Under the pieces are notes generated by a model. That model was not told where the DNA came from. It did no database searches and worked only from the letters and a program-made list of their open reading frames with translations. A stretch of 47,873 bases of DNA from Candidatus Photodesmus blepharonis (GTDB lineage: Bacteria > Pseudomonadota > Gammaproteobacteria > Enterobacterales > Vibrionaceae): positions 1 through 47,873 of the forward strand of contig NZ_JGVK01000029.1 in assembly GCF_000731795.2 (NCBI RefSeq), given 5' to 3'. The position numbers and the translations under genes are program-made. Shown here piece by piece: positions 36,915-47,272 of this stretch. The first letter of the stretch is position 1, and the number at the start of each line of letters is the position of its first letter.

Positions 36915-38450
36915 ATGTCGGCTAAGAAATTAATAACGCTAGTCATTCTTGATGGTTGGGGACATAGTGAGGATAATGCAAAAAATGCAATTAATAATGC
37001 AAAAACACCAGTAATGAATGAATTAATTAAAAATAATCCTAATACTCTTATCTCTGCTTCCGGTAAAAGCGTAGGTCTACCTGATGGTCAAATGGGTAAT
37101 TCTGAAGTGGGTCACGCCAATATTGGTGCTGGTCGCATCGTATATCAAGATTTAACTCGTATTAATAAATCAATTTCTGAAGGCGAATTCGTAAAAATTA
37201 AAGCTATGTCTCAAACGATGGATAAAGCAATTGCTTTTGGTAGATCGATCCATTTAATAGGTCTTTTATCAACTGGTGGTGTCCACTCTCACGAAGATCA
37301 TATTTATGCAGCGATAGAAATGGCTGCAGATCGTGGCGCAAAAAAAATTTACTTACATTGCTTTCTAGATGGTCGCGACACACCTCCTCGAAGTGCTGAA
37401 AGTTCTTTAAAGCGTTTTGATAGACTATTTAAAAAACTTGGCAAAGGTCGGATCGCGTCCCTAATAGGTCGATACTATGCAATGGATCGTGATAACAACT
37501 GGGATCGCATTCAAATTGCATACGATCTTCTAACCTTAGACAAAGCTGAGTTTACATACAGAACTGCAGTAGAAGCTCTAAATGCAGCATACGCTCGTAA
37601 CGAAAATGATGAGTTCGTTAAAGGAACAAAAATCAAAAAAGAAGGCCAAAAAGCAGCAAATATTGAAAATGGCGATGCAGTTATATTTATGAACTACCGT
37701 GCAGACCGCGCACATCAAATCACTCGTTCTTTTTTGCCCGAATTCAATAATTTTAAGCGTACTGTATATCCATCTACTGATTTCCTCACGTTGACTCAGT
37801 ATGCTACTGATATACCTCTTTCTGTTGTCTTTCCGCCAGCATCATTTAAAAACACATATGGTGAATGGTTATCTAAGCAAGGTTGCACTCAATTACGTAT
37901 TTCTGAAACTGAAAAATACGCACATGTAACCTTCTTCTTTAATTGCGGCACTGAGAAAAAATTTACAGGAGAAGAACATCGGTTGATTCCTTCTCCAAAA
38001 GTTGCAACTTATGACCTACAACCAGAAATGAATTCAAAAGAACTAACGAACGAACTTATCGACGCAATTAAATCTAATAAATACGATGCAATTATTTGTA
38101 ACTACCCTAATCCAGATATGGTTGCACACACCGGTGTATATGAAGCTACAAAAAAAGCCATCGAAGCAGTTGATACATGTATCGGAAAAATAGTTAAAGC
38201 CATCAAGGATGTCGATGGGCAACTTCTTATTACTGCTGATCATGGCAATGCCGAAATGATGGTTAATCCAAAAACAGGGGAAATTCATACAGCACATACT
38301 AATCTCCCAGTACCACTAATTTACATAGGTAAACAAAGGTTCAAATTTAGATCAAATGGTAAGTTATCTGATCTAGCTCCAACTATGTTAAATTTAGCTA
38401 ATCTTCCTATTCCAGAAGAAATGAGTGGAGAAGTACTCATACAGAAATAA
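36915..38450 (+). CDS. gpmM: 2,3-bisphosphoglycerate-independent phosphoglycerate mutase
   Basis: GpmM interconverts 3- and 2-phosphoglycerate in glycolysis, using Mn2+. The 511-residue alkaline-phosphatase-superfamily protein has the N-terminal metal site [13 protein letters not shown], the phospho-serine motif [14 protein letters not shown] (Ser63), [31 protein letters not shown] and the C-terminal metal sites [12 protein letters not shown] and [14 protein letters not shown] strong GGAGGT precedes the ATG. A hairpin terminator follows. Intact. Confidence 0.97.
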   Translation: MSAKKLITLVILDGWGHSEDNAKNAINNAKTPVMNELIKNNPNTLISASGKSVGLPDGQMGNSEVGHANIGAGRIVYQDLTRINKSISEGEFVKIKAMSQTMDKAIAFGRSIHLIGLLSTGGVHSHEDHIYAAIEMAADRGAKKIYLHCFLDGRDTPPRSAESSLKRFDRLFKKLGKGRIASLIGRYYAMDRDNNWDRIQIAYDLLTLDKAEFTYRTAVEALNAAYARNENDEFVKGTKIKKEGQKAANIENGDAVIFMNYRADRAHQITRSFLPEFNNFKRTVYPSTDFLTLTQYATDIPLSVVFPPASFKNTYGEWLSKQGCTQLRISETEKYAHVTFFFNCGTEKKFTGEEHRLIPSPKVATYDLQPEMNSKELTNELIDAIKSNKYDAIICNYPNPDMVAHTGVYEATKKAIEAVDTCIGKIVKAIKDVDGQLLITADHGNAEMMVNPKTGEIHTAHTNLPVPLIYIGKQRFKFRSNGKLSDLAPTMLNLANLPIPEEMSGEVLIQK

Positions 38451-38502
38451 TCAGTTTATTTGTAATTCTATTCCCTCATTACGGAATAACATTAATATTG
38501 TA

Positions 38503-38528
38503 AGCTAAAGGCAGCAACCTTTAGTTTT
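38503..38528 (+). terminator. Rho-independent terminator of gpmM
   Basis: CTAAAGG (38505-38511) and CCTTTAG (38518-38524) form a seven-base-pair stem, extendable by a G-T and an A-T pair, with a CAGCAA loop and TTTT directly after. It lies about 55 bases after the gpmM stop. Confidence 0.6.
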
Positions 38529-38723
38529 GTATGTTAAAGACTTAACAGTCACTTCTCATGGATTTTTCGTGATTTAGTAGACATTATTTCATAAATCTAA
38601 AATTCATGCTCGTACAAATTTTATTGAAGAGGAGTCAGATTGACCCTATAGTGTACACCTAACTGACACAATATTTGTATACACTCAGTACCTAATTATT
38701 TTACAGACATTTTTCTAAATGTA

Positions 38724-41165
38724 ATGAAAACTACAAAACAATTTGATGAAATCTTATTTCAAGAAAGCGTAAAAAAACATTTGTTGACATCTACAACAAA
38801 ATTAGAAAATGCAGATAACAAGGAATTATACCTCTCAATCGTCCGTACGCTAGCAGAAATTACAACTTTAAATCTTCTTGAAACTGAGCAAGATAAAACG
38901 ATTAAAAGCGCAAAAAGTCTTAACTACTTTTCGATTGAATTCCTTATCGGTCGTTTAACTGGTAACAATCTCATTAACTTAGGCCTATATGAAAAAGTCG
39001 CTCAAGTAGTAGAAAAATTAGGGAAAAATTTAGCAGATTTATTAGAAGAAGAACGAGACCCTTCACTAGGTAACGGTGGACTAGGCCGCCTTTCAGCATG
39101 TTTCATGGACTCCTGCGCTACTCAAGAATACCCAACAATAGGCTATGGACTACACTATGAATATGGTTTATTTAAACAAATTTTTAGAGAAGGTCAACAA
39201 CAAGAAATACCAGATATATGGCGTGATCTCGAAGGATATCCATGGGAAGTGATTCGACCAAAACTAGCAAGAAAAATTGGTTTCTATGGCCATGTCGAAA
39301 TATACAAAAAAAATGGAAAAAAAAAGCGTCGCTGGATACCGAGCATGCAAGTCAATGCAATCCCTTGGGATCTACCGATTGTTGGCTATGAAAATAATAC
39401 CGTCTATCCATTACGGTTGTGGGAATGTCAAGCAATTTCCCCTTTTTCTCTAGATAGCTTTAACAATGGTGACTACTTTGAAGCACAGCGCTCCTTAATA
39501 GATGCAGGTAACATCACTAAAGTGCTATATCCAAATGATAATCACGAAAAAGGTAAAACTCTACGCTTAATGCAGCAATACTTCCATAGTGCAGCATCTA
39601 TCAATGACATTTTACATCGTCATGAAAAATTAGGATATACATTATCTTCCCTTCCTGAATATGAAGTTATTCAATTAAACGATACCCATCTGAGTATCGC
39701 TATTCCTGAACTAATACGTGTACTTATTGATGAAAAAGACCTTACTTGGGATGAAGCGTGGAATATCACTTCCAAAACCTTCGCTTATACCAATCATACA
39801 TTATTACCAGAAGGATTAGAAGTATGGAACGAATCTTTAATTCAACGTTTGTTACCTCGACATATGGAAATTATTCGTTTTATCAACGAGTTATTAATGA
39901 AAGAAGTACACAAAAAATGGCCGAATAATATAGAAAAACAACGAAAGCTTTCTATTCTTAAAGAAGGTTCTGATCGTACAGTTCACATGGCTAATCTTTG
40001 TATTTTTGGATCTTACGCAGTTAATGGAGTAGCAGTGTTACACTCTAAATTGCTGAAAGAACGTTTATTCCCCGACTTTGACGAACTATATCCAACACGT
40101 CTAAAAAACGTAACTAATGGCATCACACCTCGTCGTTGGTTAAAATTCTGTAATCCAGGGTTATCTTCGTTAATCTCTAAGAAAATTGGTACAAAATGGC
40201 CAGCTAAATTAGATCAGTTAGAAGCAATTGCTCAGTATGCAGACGACGCAAAATTTCAACAGGAGTTTATGGCTGTAAAAAAACAAAATAAACAACGTTT
40301 AACTGAGTGGATTTTCATGAATATGGGAATAAAATTAAACGTTGATGCTATCTTTGATGTACAAATCAAACGTCTTCATGAATATAAACGTCAACAATTA
40401 AACATGCTGCACATACTGTCATTGTACTATCGCTTACTCAATAATCCAAATTTTGATATGGTGCCGCGCGTTGTATTTTTCTCAGCGAAAGCAGCGCCAG
40501 GCTATCGCGTGGCAAAGGAAATCATTTATGCAATCAATAAGATTGCTGATAAAATCAATAACGATCCACTGGTTAATAATAAACTGAAAGTGGTATTTAT
40601 TCCTGACTATCGTGTGAGTATAGCTGAAATTGTCATTCCAGCAGTTGATATATCTGAACAAATTTCTACGGCCGGTAAGGAAGCATCAGGCACTAGTAAT
40701 ATGAAAATGGCATTAAACGGTGCACTAACTATAGGGACGATGGATGGCGCAAATATTGAAATTCGTGATCAAGTCGGCAAGGAAAATATTTATATCTTTG
40801 GGCTAGAAGCTAATGAAGTGGAGAGGATCAAGGCTAGTGGCTATAACCCGTTCAATTACTATAATTGTAATCCATTGCTCAAATCTTCACTAAATTTGCT
40901 ATTAGACGGATTTACACGGGAAAAAGATAGAACATTATGCTCAATATTCAATAATTTACTACAGGGGGGAGATCCATACTTATGCCTTGCAGATTTCTCC
41001 TCATACGTTAAAGCACATGAAGAGGTTGAAAAACAATATCACGATCAAGTAGGTTGGGCAAAAAAAGCAATTCTCAATACAGCATTAGTAAGCAAGTTTA
41101 GTTCCGATCGAAGCATAAGAGATTATGTTAATAACATATGGAAACTAACATCCGTGAAACGGTAG
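38724..41165 (+). CDS. malP: Glycogen/maltodextrin phosphorylase
   Basis: This PLP enzyme releases glucose-1-phosphate from alpha-1,4-glucans. The 813-residue protein contains LGNGGLGRLSACFMDSCATQ, YGLHYEYGLFKQ, IQLNDTHLSIAIPELIRV, VFFSAKAAPGYRVAKE and the PLP-lysine motif GTSNMKMALNGALTIGTMDG. The length fits the Vibrio maltodextrin phosphorylase MalP, which is encoded near glgB in Vibrio, so malP is preferred over glgP. The ATG at 38724 has no obvious Shine-Dalgarno. The gene malQ, which usually lies between malP and glgB in Vibrio, is absent here. Confidence 0.92.
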   Translation: MKTTKQFDEILFQESVKKHLLTSTTKLENADNKELYLSIVRTLAEITTLNLLETEQDKTIKSAKSLNYFSIEFLIGRLTGNNLINLGLYEKVAQVVEKLGKNLADLLEEERDPSLGNGGLGRLSACFMDSCATQEYPTIGYGLHYEYGLFKQIFREGQQQEIPDIWRDLEGYPWEVIRPKLARKIGFYGHVEIYKKNGKKKRRWIPSMQVNAIPWDLPIVGYENNTVYPLRLWECQAISPFSLDSFNNGDYFEAQRSLIDAGNITKVLYPNDNHEKGKTLRLMQQYFHSAASINDILHRHEKLGYTLSSLPEYEVIQLNDTHLSIAIPELIRVLIDEKDLTWDEAWNITSKTFAYTNHTLLPEGLEVWNESLIQRLLPRHMEIIRFINELLMKEVHKKWPNNIEKQRKLSILKEGSDRTVHMANLCIFGSYAVNGVAVLHSKLLKERLFPDFDELYPTRLKNVTNGITPRRWLKFCNPGLSSLISKKIGTKWPAKLDQLEAIAQYADDAKFQQEFMAVKKQNKQRLTEWIFMNMGIKLNVDAIFDVQIKRLHEYKRQQLNMLHILSLYYRLLNNPNFDMVPRVVFFSAKAAPGYRVAKEIIYAINKIADKINNDPLVNNKLKVVFIPDYRVSIAEIVIPAVDISEQISTAGKEASGTSNMKMALNGALTIGTMDGANIEIRDQVGKENIYIFGLEANEVERIKASGYNPFNYYNCNPLLKSSLNLLLDGFTREKDRTLCSIFNNLLQGGDPYLCLADFSSYVKAHEEVEKQYHDQVGWAKKAILNTALVSKFSSDRSIRDYVNNIWKLTSVKR

Positions 41166-41310
41166 TAAAAAATCAATTCTTACAAGGTGATTTTAAAAAT
41201 CTCTTCTTAAAAGTAACAAGGAATAAGTTAACAGCAGAACTATTTTTTGAAAATAGCGCTAAAAGATATAAGACACACTAATACATGATTGGGGTATTAA
41301 GGCAATAGTT

Positions 41311-41351
41311 CTGATTTAAAACGATATGACTGGATATTGATTTTAAATCAG
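41311..41351. repeat. 11-bp perfect inverted repeat in the glgB leader
   Basis: CTGATTTAAAA (41311-41321) and TTTTAAATCAG (41341-41351) are exact reverse complements with a 19-base spacer, 32 bases before the glgB start. It could be an operator or an RNA hairpin, or the scar of the deleted malQ region. Confidence 0.5.
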
Positions 41352-41382
41352 TCCAAAAATCATAAGGAAAGGAAAAGAAATA

Positions 41383-43563
41383 TTGGCACTCAATAGACTC
41401 AGAAGAATAATACACTCATATAACCAACTCTCTCGCGCATCATTCTCTGATCCATTTTCATTTATTGGACCTTTTATTCCGTTAGAGGAAGGTGCGCTCC
41501 GCGTATGGATGCCAGGCGCTGACAAGGTCGAATTAGCAATCGATAATGAAGAACGTATCAAATTAAAACATGAACAAATTTCAGGATTTATATTTAAGGA
41601 TAAACGAGATCTACGCTTTACTCATTACCAATTAGCAGTCAATCTATCAGGAAAAGAATATCTTATTGATGATCCCTATCAATATCACTCCATTTATGAA
41701 AAATACGATGCTTTGCACACTCCTAAAAAGATGTACCATCATATGGGATCTCAATTTATTACTTTAAAGCGCGGTGGAAAAAAAATTTCTGGTATACGAT
41801 TTCTTATCTATGCACCACATGCTTTATCCTGTAATTTGATTGGAAGTTTCAATTTTTGGAATAGCTTCAGTCACCCAATGCAACGCCTCGATTACGGAAT
41901 TTGGGGATTGTTTATTCCAAATCTTGCTGAAGGAACTCAATATAAGATTAAAATTACGGGCCCAAATGGTGAACCTCTTCCATATAAGGCTGATCCATGG
42001 GGATTTCACAGTGAACAGTATCCATCATTCTCATCAATAACTTATAACCATAACCGTTATCAATGGAAAGATGAAAAATGGCAAAATCGTCCAATTACAG
42101 AAAAACATAAAGAAGCTTTATTATTTTATGAATTGCATGCTGGATCATGGAAACGTAATTCTAAAGGAGAATTCCTGAGCTATCGTAACTTAGCAGATCA
42201 ATTAGTTCCTTACTTAGTCGATTTAGGTTATACTCATGTTGAGTTGATGCCTATATCTGAGCATCCATTTTACGGTTCTTGGGGATACCAACCTATCGGT
42301 TTATTCTCACCAACCAGTAGATTTGGCAATCCAGACGATTTCAAATATTTTGTTGAGCAATTCCATTTAGCAGGATTAGGCGTAGTGCTTGATTGGGTGC
42401 CAGCACACTTTCCATCAGATGATCACGGCTTAGTTGACTTTGACGGTACACCACTGTTCCACGATCCCGATCCACGTCGAGGTTGGCATCAAGATTGGAA
42501 TTCTTATATTTATGATCTAAGTCAAGAGCATGTTCGCCGGTTTCTAGTTTCAAACTCACTTTATTGGTTCGAGCAATTCCATATTGATGGAATGCGAGTT
42601 GATGCAGTAGCATCAATGTTATACTTAGATTATTCACGTAACTGCGATCAATGGATTCCAAATATTGATGGTGGTAATGAAAATTACGATGCCATCAAAA
42701 TGTTAAAATGGATGAACGAGGAAGTATACAAACATTTTCCAAATGCAATGACTATTGCAGAAGAATCAACTACATTTCCCGGTGTATCTACACCTACCTA
42801 CTTAGGTGGTTTAGGATTCGGTTTTAAGTGGAATATGGGTTGGATACAAGATAGCTTAGCTTACATAAAACAAGCTCCTCTTTACCGAAAAAATTACCAT
42901 GGTACCATAACCTTCCCTCTCGTGTATGCTCATACAGAAAATTATGTACTGCCTTTATCACATGATGAAGTAGTATATGGAAAAGGTTCAATTCACGATA
43001 AAATGCCAGGAGATAAACACCAAAAAACAGCTAATATAAGAACTTACATAGGCCATATGTATGGATTACCAGGAAAAAAACTAAATTTTATGGGCATAGA
43101 AATTGGTCAAATATCTGAATGGAATCACGATGAGCAATTACAATGGTTTTTATTAAAGCATCAGAGTCACAAAGGGATACAAGCACTTATTCGAGATTTA
43201 AATCACTTATATAGAAATGAAAGAGCATTACATGAGTTAGATACCGAACCACGTGGGTTTGAGTGGAGATTACACGATGCCGCTGAAACTAGTATTCTAT
43301 CTCATGAACGCATCAGCAGCAGTGGCGAAAGAATACTAGTAATCACCAATTTCACTCTAATTGCGTATGAAAAATTTCGGATAGGTGTACCATTTAAAGG
43401 AGAATATCAACTATTACTCAATACTGACGATAGCAAATACAATGGAAGTGATTACTATGTTTATACACGAACCAGGACACAATCCGTAATAAGTCAAGGA
43501 TTAGAACAGTCACTGATGTTACGGATAGCTCCACTAACAACCATGTTTTACAAATACGTTTAA
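41383..43563 (+). CDS. glgB: 1,4-alpha-glucan branching enzyme GlgB (TTG start)
   Basis: GlgB makes alpha-1,6 branches in glycogen. The 726-residue protein has the CBM48 N-terminal region with [20 protein letters not shown] and a GH13 barrel. Catalytic motifs are [16 protein letters not shown], the nucleophile in [19 protein letters not shown], the acid glutamate in [14 protein letters not shown], and [14 protein letters not shown]. The start is TTG at 41383, preceded by AAGGAAAGGAAAAG. No in-frame ATG lies nearby, and the N-terminus aligns with Vibrio GlgB from here. glgC and glgA are not in this window. Confidence 0.95.
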   Translation: MALNRLRRIIHSYNQLSRASFSDPFSFIGPFIPLEEGALRVWMPGADKVELAIDNEERIKLKHEQISGFIFKDKRDLRFTHYQLAVNLSGKEYLIDDPYQYHSIYEKYDALHTPKKMYHHMGSQFITLKRGGKKISGIRFLIYAPHALSCNLIGSFNFWNSFSHPMQRLDYGIWGLFIPNLAEGTQYKIKITGPNGEPLPYKADPWGFHSEQYPSFSSITYNHNRYQWKDEKWQNRPITEKHKEALLFYELHAGSWKRNSKGEFLSYRNLADQLVPYLVDLGYTHVELMPISEHPFYGSWGYQPIGLFSPTSRFGNPDDFKYFVEQFHLAGLGVVLDWVPAHFPSDDHGLVDFDGTPLFHDPDPRRGWHQDWNSYIYDLSQEHVRRFLVSNSLYWFEQFHIDGMRVDAVASMLYLDYSRNCDQWIPNIDGGNENYDAIKMLKWMNEEVYKHFPNAMTIAEESTTFPGVSTPTYLGGLGFGFKWNMGWIQDSLAYIKQAPLYRKNYHGTITFPLVYAHTENYVLPLSHDEVVYGKGSIHDKMPGDKHQKTANIRTYIGHMYGLPGKKLNFMGIEIGQISEWNHDEQLQWFLLKHQSHKGIQALIRDLNHLYRNERALHELDTEPRGFEWRLHDAAETSILSHERISSSGERILVITNFTLIAYEKFRIGVPFKGEYQLLLNTDDSKYNGSDYYVYTRTRTQSVISQGLEQSLMLRIAPLTTMFYKYV

Positions 43564-43621
43564 AGTGTCTTTCTATCTTTTGCCTAAATGAGTCTCAAAG
43601 ATTGACTAATTTTCTAAAAAA

Positions 43622-44719
43622 TTACTTGAAATATTCCATGCTTACTCGAGAAGTAAGCTTACTGACTAACTCATAAGCTGTAGTTCCAATATACCTAGCT
43701 ATCTTTTCTACCGGGAGTTGTTGCCCCCACAAAATTACTTCATCTCCTACCTTATCTGTAGCACTAAAGCCTAAATCAATAGTAAGCATATCCATGGACA
43801 CACGACCAACAATAGGTACCTCTCGACCATTAAGCAAAACAGGAGTCCCAGCTGGTGTCATACGAGGATAGCCATCACCATAACCGATAGCGACAACTCC
43901 TATTTTCGTATAACATTCACTACTCCACACTTCGCCATAACCAACATTATCACCAGTTTTAATATCACGAATAGAAATAAGAAGCGATTTCAATGTCATG
44001 ACAGGACGATAACCTAAATCTACTCCTGTGCTATTAGCAAATGGAGATAATCCATACATAATTAAACCTGGTCTTACCCAATCAAGATAACTCTCCTTCC
44101 AAGCTAGCAAACCAGCTGAAGCAGCTATAGAAAGTTCTCCATCGCAATCATGAGTTAATGATAAAAATAATTTCAGTTGATTCTGAGTAACAGATCGATC
44201 TAACTCGTCAGCACAGCTAAAATGACTCATGTAATACAAAGGTTGAGCAATGTTACTACAAGCTTTTAACCGGGTTATAAAATCACCATATTGGTTAGGA
44301 TGAATTCCCAAGCGATGCATACCACTATCTATTTTTAACCAAACAACTATTGGCATATTAAGTTTAGCTTGCTCTAATGCTAATAATTGCTCTTCACAAT
44401 GTACAACTATCTGAATATTCTGAGTTACTAAAACTTGCAGATCACTGGGAGAATTAAAACCTTCTAACAAGAGAATAGGCTTGAGTACATTAGACGCTCT
44501 TAATTTTAAAGCTTCTTCAATACGAGCAACAGCAAACGCATCTGCAAATTCGGAATGTTTAGCAACATGACATATTCCATGACCATAAGCATTTGCCTTA
44601 ATAACAGCCATAATTTTGCTGTTCTTCACCTGAGATCTAATTGATGTTAGATTATATCTGAGAGCTTGCATATCAATACACGCAGTAACAGATTTTGTAT
44701 AACCTGCACTATAACTCAT
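43622..44719 (-). CDS. alr: Alanine racemase
   Basis: Alr makes D-alanine for peptidoglycan, using PLP. From ATG 44719 it has 365 residues. The PLP lysine is in IMAVIKANAYGHG (Lys41). The second catalytic tyrosine is in VVAIGYGDGYPRM, and the C-terminal domain has GREVPIVGRVSMDMLTIDLG. The start overlaps the end of dnaB by 11 bases, so it is probably coupled to dnaB as in Vibrio. A TTG further upstream inside dnaB (44749) is rejected. The converging gene is glgB. Confidence 0.95.
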   Translation of the reverse strand: MSYSAGYTKSVTACIDMQALRYNLTSIRSQVKNSKIMAVIKANAYGHGICHVAKHSEFADAFAVARIEEALKLRASNVLKPILLLEGFNSPSDLQVLVTQNIQIVVHCEEQLLALEQAKLNMPIVVWLKIDSGMHRLGIHPNQYGDFITRLKACSNIAQPLYYMSHFSCADELDRSVTQNQLKLFLSLTHDCDGELSIAASAGLLAWKESYLDWVRPGLIMYGLSPFANSTGVDLGYRPVMTLKSLLISIRDIKTGDNVGYGEVWSSECYTKIGVVAIGYGDGYPRMTPAGTPVLLNGREVPIVGRVSMDMLTIDLGFSATDKVGDEVILWGQQLPVEKIARYIGTTAYELVSKLTSRVSMEYFK

Positions 44720-46106
44720 CGTCAAATTCCAATCCAGAATAGCTATCAAAACGAGAATATTGACCTTGAAAGGTCAATTTCACCGAACCAATAGGGCCAT
44801 TTCGCTGTTTTCCAATAATGATCTCAGCAATACCTTTCAACGAACTTTCAGGATTATAAATTTCATCACGATATATAAACATGATTAAATCAGCATCCTG
44901 TTCGATTGCTCCTGATTCACGCAAATCTGAGTTAATGGGACGTTTGTCAGCACGTTGTTCCAAAGAACGATTTAATTGAGATAATGCAACTACAGGTACA
45001 TTTAATTCCTTTGCCAAAGATTTTAAAGAACGGGATATCTCTGAAATTTCTAATGTACGATTATCTTGTAAACTTGGAACTCGCATTAACTGTAAGTAGT
45101 CGACCATAATCATACCCAATCCACCTGAATCTCTAGCAACGCGACGAGCCCTAGAACGTAATTCTGTCGGAGTTAAAGCGGAGCTATCATCAATATAAAT
45201 GTTTTTCTTTTGCATAAGAATACCTATAGTTGATGATATACGTGCCCAATCCTCATCATCGAGTTGACCAGTACGAATTTTCGTTTGAGCAACACGAGAT
45301 AAAGATGCAAGCATACGCATCATTAACTGTTCGGCTGGCATCTCCAAAGAAAAAATAAGCACAGGTTTCTCTTGAACCATTGCCACGTTTTCGCATAAAT
45401 TCATTGCAAAAGTGGTCTTGCCCATTGACGGACGCGCCGCAACAATGATAAGATCGGAATTTTGCAATCCAGCTGTTTTTTTATTAAGATCGTTAAAACC
45501 TGTACTAATTCCAGTTACACCATTCTGGGGAGCTTTATATAAAATTTCGATTTTTTCAAGTGTTTTCTCCAAAACATCTTCAACGTTTTCTGGACCTTCA
45601 CTTGCGGCAATGCGCTCTTCAGCAATAGCGAAAACCTTGCTTTCAGCAAAATCTAACAAATCTTCTGAAGTGCGCCCTTGAGGATCATAACCTGCGTTAG
45701 CGATTTCATGAGCCACAGAAATTAAATTTCTTACAAGTGCTCTTTCAGCAACAATATTTGCGTAGGCGTTTATATTAGCTGCGCTCGGAGTATTTTTAGC
45801 CAAGTCAACTAAATAAGCGAAACCACCAACATCTTCTAGCTGTTCTCGCAATTCTAAAAACTCAGATAAAGTAATAAGATCAAGCGGTTTATTATCTTCC
45901 AGAATTAATTTCACAGCTTCAAAAATTAGACGATGTGGACGACCGTAAAAATCCTTTACTACTACCTTTTCTGAAACTGCGTCCCAACGCTCATTATCCA
46001 GGAGTAAACCACCAATAACAGATTGCTCTGCTTCTAATGAATGTGGAAGAACTTTAATTCCATCAACTGCTATATCCGATTTTTTTTGCTTTCTAGAATA
46101 AACCAT
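44709..46106 (-). CDS. dnaB: Replicative DNA helicase DnaB
   Basis: DnaB is the hexameric helicase of the replication fork. From ATG 46106 it has 465 residues. The N-terminal domain has VLPHSLEAEQSVIGGLLLDN and LAKNTPSAANINAYANIVAE. The RecA-type motor has LIIVAARPSMGKTTFAMNLC (Walker A), LIFSLEMPAEQLMMRMLAS, LGMIMVDYLQLM (Walker B) and the C-terminal LRESGAIEQDADLIMFIYRD and IIGKQRNGPIGSVKL. An upstream TTG (46124) would add six residues and is not preferred. Followed by alr. A candidate TATAAT is at 46144-46149. Confidence 0.97.
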   Translation of the reverse strand: MVYSRKQKKSDIAVDGIKVLPHSLEAEQSVIGGLLLDNERWDAVSEKVVVKDFYGRPHRLIFEAVKLILEDNKPLDLITLSEFLELREQLEDVGGFAYLVDLAKNTPSAANINAYANIVAERALVRNLISVAHEIANAGYDPQGRTSEDLLDFAESKVFAIAEERIAASEGPENVEDVLEKTLEKIEILYKAPQNGVTGISTGFNDLNKKTAGLQNSDLIIVAARPSMGKTTFAMNLCENVAMVQEKPVLIFSLEMPAEQLMMRMLASLSRVAQTKIRTGQLDDEDWARISSTIGILMQKKNIYIDDSSALTPTELRSRARRVARDSGGLGMIMVDYLQLMRVPSLQDNRTLEISEISRSLKSLAKELNVPVVALSQLNRSLEQRADKRPINSDLRESGAIEQDADLIMFIYRDEIYNPESSLKGIAEIIIGKQRNGPIGSVKLTFQGQYSRFDSYSGLEFDDEL

Positions 46107-46402
46107 AACTATAACTACATCCAATCTCTAGTACGATACTGCATTATAATGAGAGTTTTGAATTTGTAATTAAGCGCATAAACCGATTTTGTAATCAATA
46201 ACAGCATCTTCACTTAATGCTATTGGAGTATTTAATCCACTACCAAATCTTTCATTTTTCACTTTATAAAAATGCTAAGGAGCGTGTAAGATATATAACT
46301 ATATTTTTTAAAAAAAATGGACGCCACTTTGATAAAGGAAATACAAGACAAGAATCAGAACATCCTTGTTAAAGGATCAATCATTCATATATTCTGTGAT
46401 AA
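46107..46402. other. Gap between rplI and dnaB
   Basis: 296 bases. It contains the putative dnaB -10 box. Near rplI there is a hairpin ATCCTT/AAGGAT at 46362-46377 with a GTTA loop, which may end the rpsF operon but has only a scattered T-rich tail. No gene was seen. Confidence 0.4.
46144..46149 (-). promoter_or_regulatory. Possible -10 box of dnaB
   Basis: On the minus strand TATAAT is found 38 bases before the dnaB ATG. TTACAA lies 15 bases upstream and could act as a weak -35. The spacing is short, so the call is tentative. Confidence 0.35.
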
Positions 46403-46852
46403 TTACTCAGCAACAATCTTCAAATTAATAGAAGCGAATATTCCTGAATAAAGCTGTATATCAACTTTAAATTCACCAGTATTACGCAGAACACCTTTAG
46501 GAAGACAAACCTCATTTTTAGTGACGTCAACTCCTGCGGCTGTAATAGCATTAGCTATGTCACGAGTACCAATCGAACCAAATAACTTTCCTTCAGTACC
46601 AGCTTTTGAAGTAATAACAATGCCTTCAATAGAATTAATTTTTTGAGCACGAACTTCAGCATTAAATAACTGATTGGCAGCTCTAGCCTTTATTTCAGCA
46701 GAACGCGCCTCAAATTTTTCAACATTAGTTTGGGTGGCCATGACTGCTTTACCTTTAGGGATAAGAAAATTACGAGCATAGCCCGACTTAACATTTACTA
46801 CATCACCCAAACCACCTAGGCTATTAACTTTATCAAGTAAAATAACGCGCAT
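46403..46852 (-). CDS. rplI: 50S ribosomal protein L9
   Basis: L9 is a two-domain protein of the large subunit that binds 23S rRNA. The 149-residue product begins [20 protein letters not shown], then [20 protein letters not shown], the L9 signature. A long connecting helix follows, then the C-terminal [20 protein letters not shown]. Length is standard. It is last in the rpsF-rpsR-rplI operon. Confidence 0.98.
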   Translation of the reverse strand: MRVILLDKVNSLGGLGDVVNVKSGYARNFLIPKGKAVMATQTNVEKFEARSAEIKARAANQLFNAEVRAQKINSIEGIVITSKAGTEGKLFGSIGTRDIANAITAAGVDVTKNEVCLPKGVLRNTGEFKVDIQLYSGIFASINLKIVAE

Positions 46853-46885
46853 CGTTGTTTAATCCTTTTTAAAATAAATGAAACA

Positions 46886-47113
46886 TCATTGATGCTTATC
46901 AGTGTAAGGTAGTAGGGCTAGATAGCGCGAGCGCTTAATAGCACGTGCCAACTGACGTTGATACTTGGCACTTGTACCAGTAATACGACTTGGAACAATC
47001 TTACCAGCTTCAGTGATATAATTTTTAAGAGTTACTACATCTTTATAGTCAATATTTTGTATACCTTCTGCAGTAAAACGGCAAAACTTACGACGACGAA
47101 AAAAACGAGCCAC
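46886..47113 (-). CDS. rpsR: 30S ribosomal protein S18 (GTG start)
   Basis: S18 binds with S6 on the platform of the small subunit. The 75-residue protein begins [20 protein letters not shown] and has [20 protein letters not shown] and [20 protein letters not shown]. The start is GTG at 47113, with a perfect AGGAGG about eight bases upstream. The preceding 159 bases contain a probable remnant of priB, the gene that normally separates rpsF and rpsR. Confidence 0.98.
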   Translation of the reverse strand: MARFFRRRKFCRFTAEGIQNIDYKDVVTLKNYITEAGKIVPSRITGTSAKYQRQLARAIKRSRYLALLPYTDKHQ

Positions 47114-47120
47114 GGACTAC

Positions 47121-47200
47121 TACCTCCTTAATCTCAACTTTGAGTAAAGTTAAACAACATAACCGCACGATCTACATTAGCAGAAACAAAACCACCAAGC
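47121..47200 (-). pseudogene. priB: Probable remnant of priB (primosomal replication protein N)
   Basis: Gammaproteobacteria usually have rpsF-priB-rpsR-rplI, with priB about 300 bases long. Here only 159 bases separate rpsF and rpsR. On the minus strand one frame reads GGFVSANVDRA (47196-47164) and the next frame reads LTLLKVEIKEV (about 47153-47121). The Vibrio PriB end, as I remember it, is SGFVAYQTGRNGVG then KLVLHADNIEQI. Spacing between the two blocks fits within one residue. The call combines short matches with gene order; the rest of the gene is not recognisable. Confidence 0.45.
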
Positions 47201-47272
47201 ATCTCTATCATACAAGATAAAAACAACACCATTTAAACGAAAATACGGTATTAAACAAAATTGCTCAACCAC

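Noticed and set aside
41343..41561. Minus-strand open frame at the glgB start
   Set aside because: It is the shadow of the conserved GlgB N-terminus.
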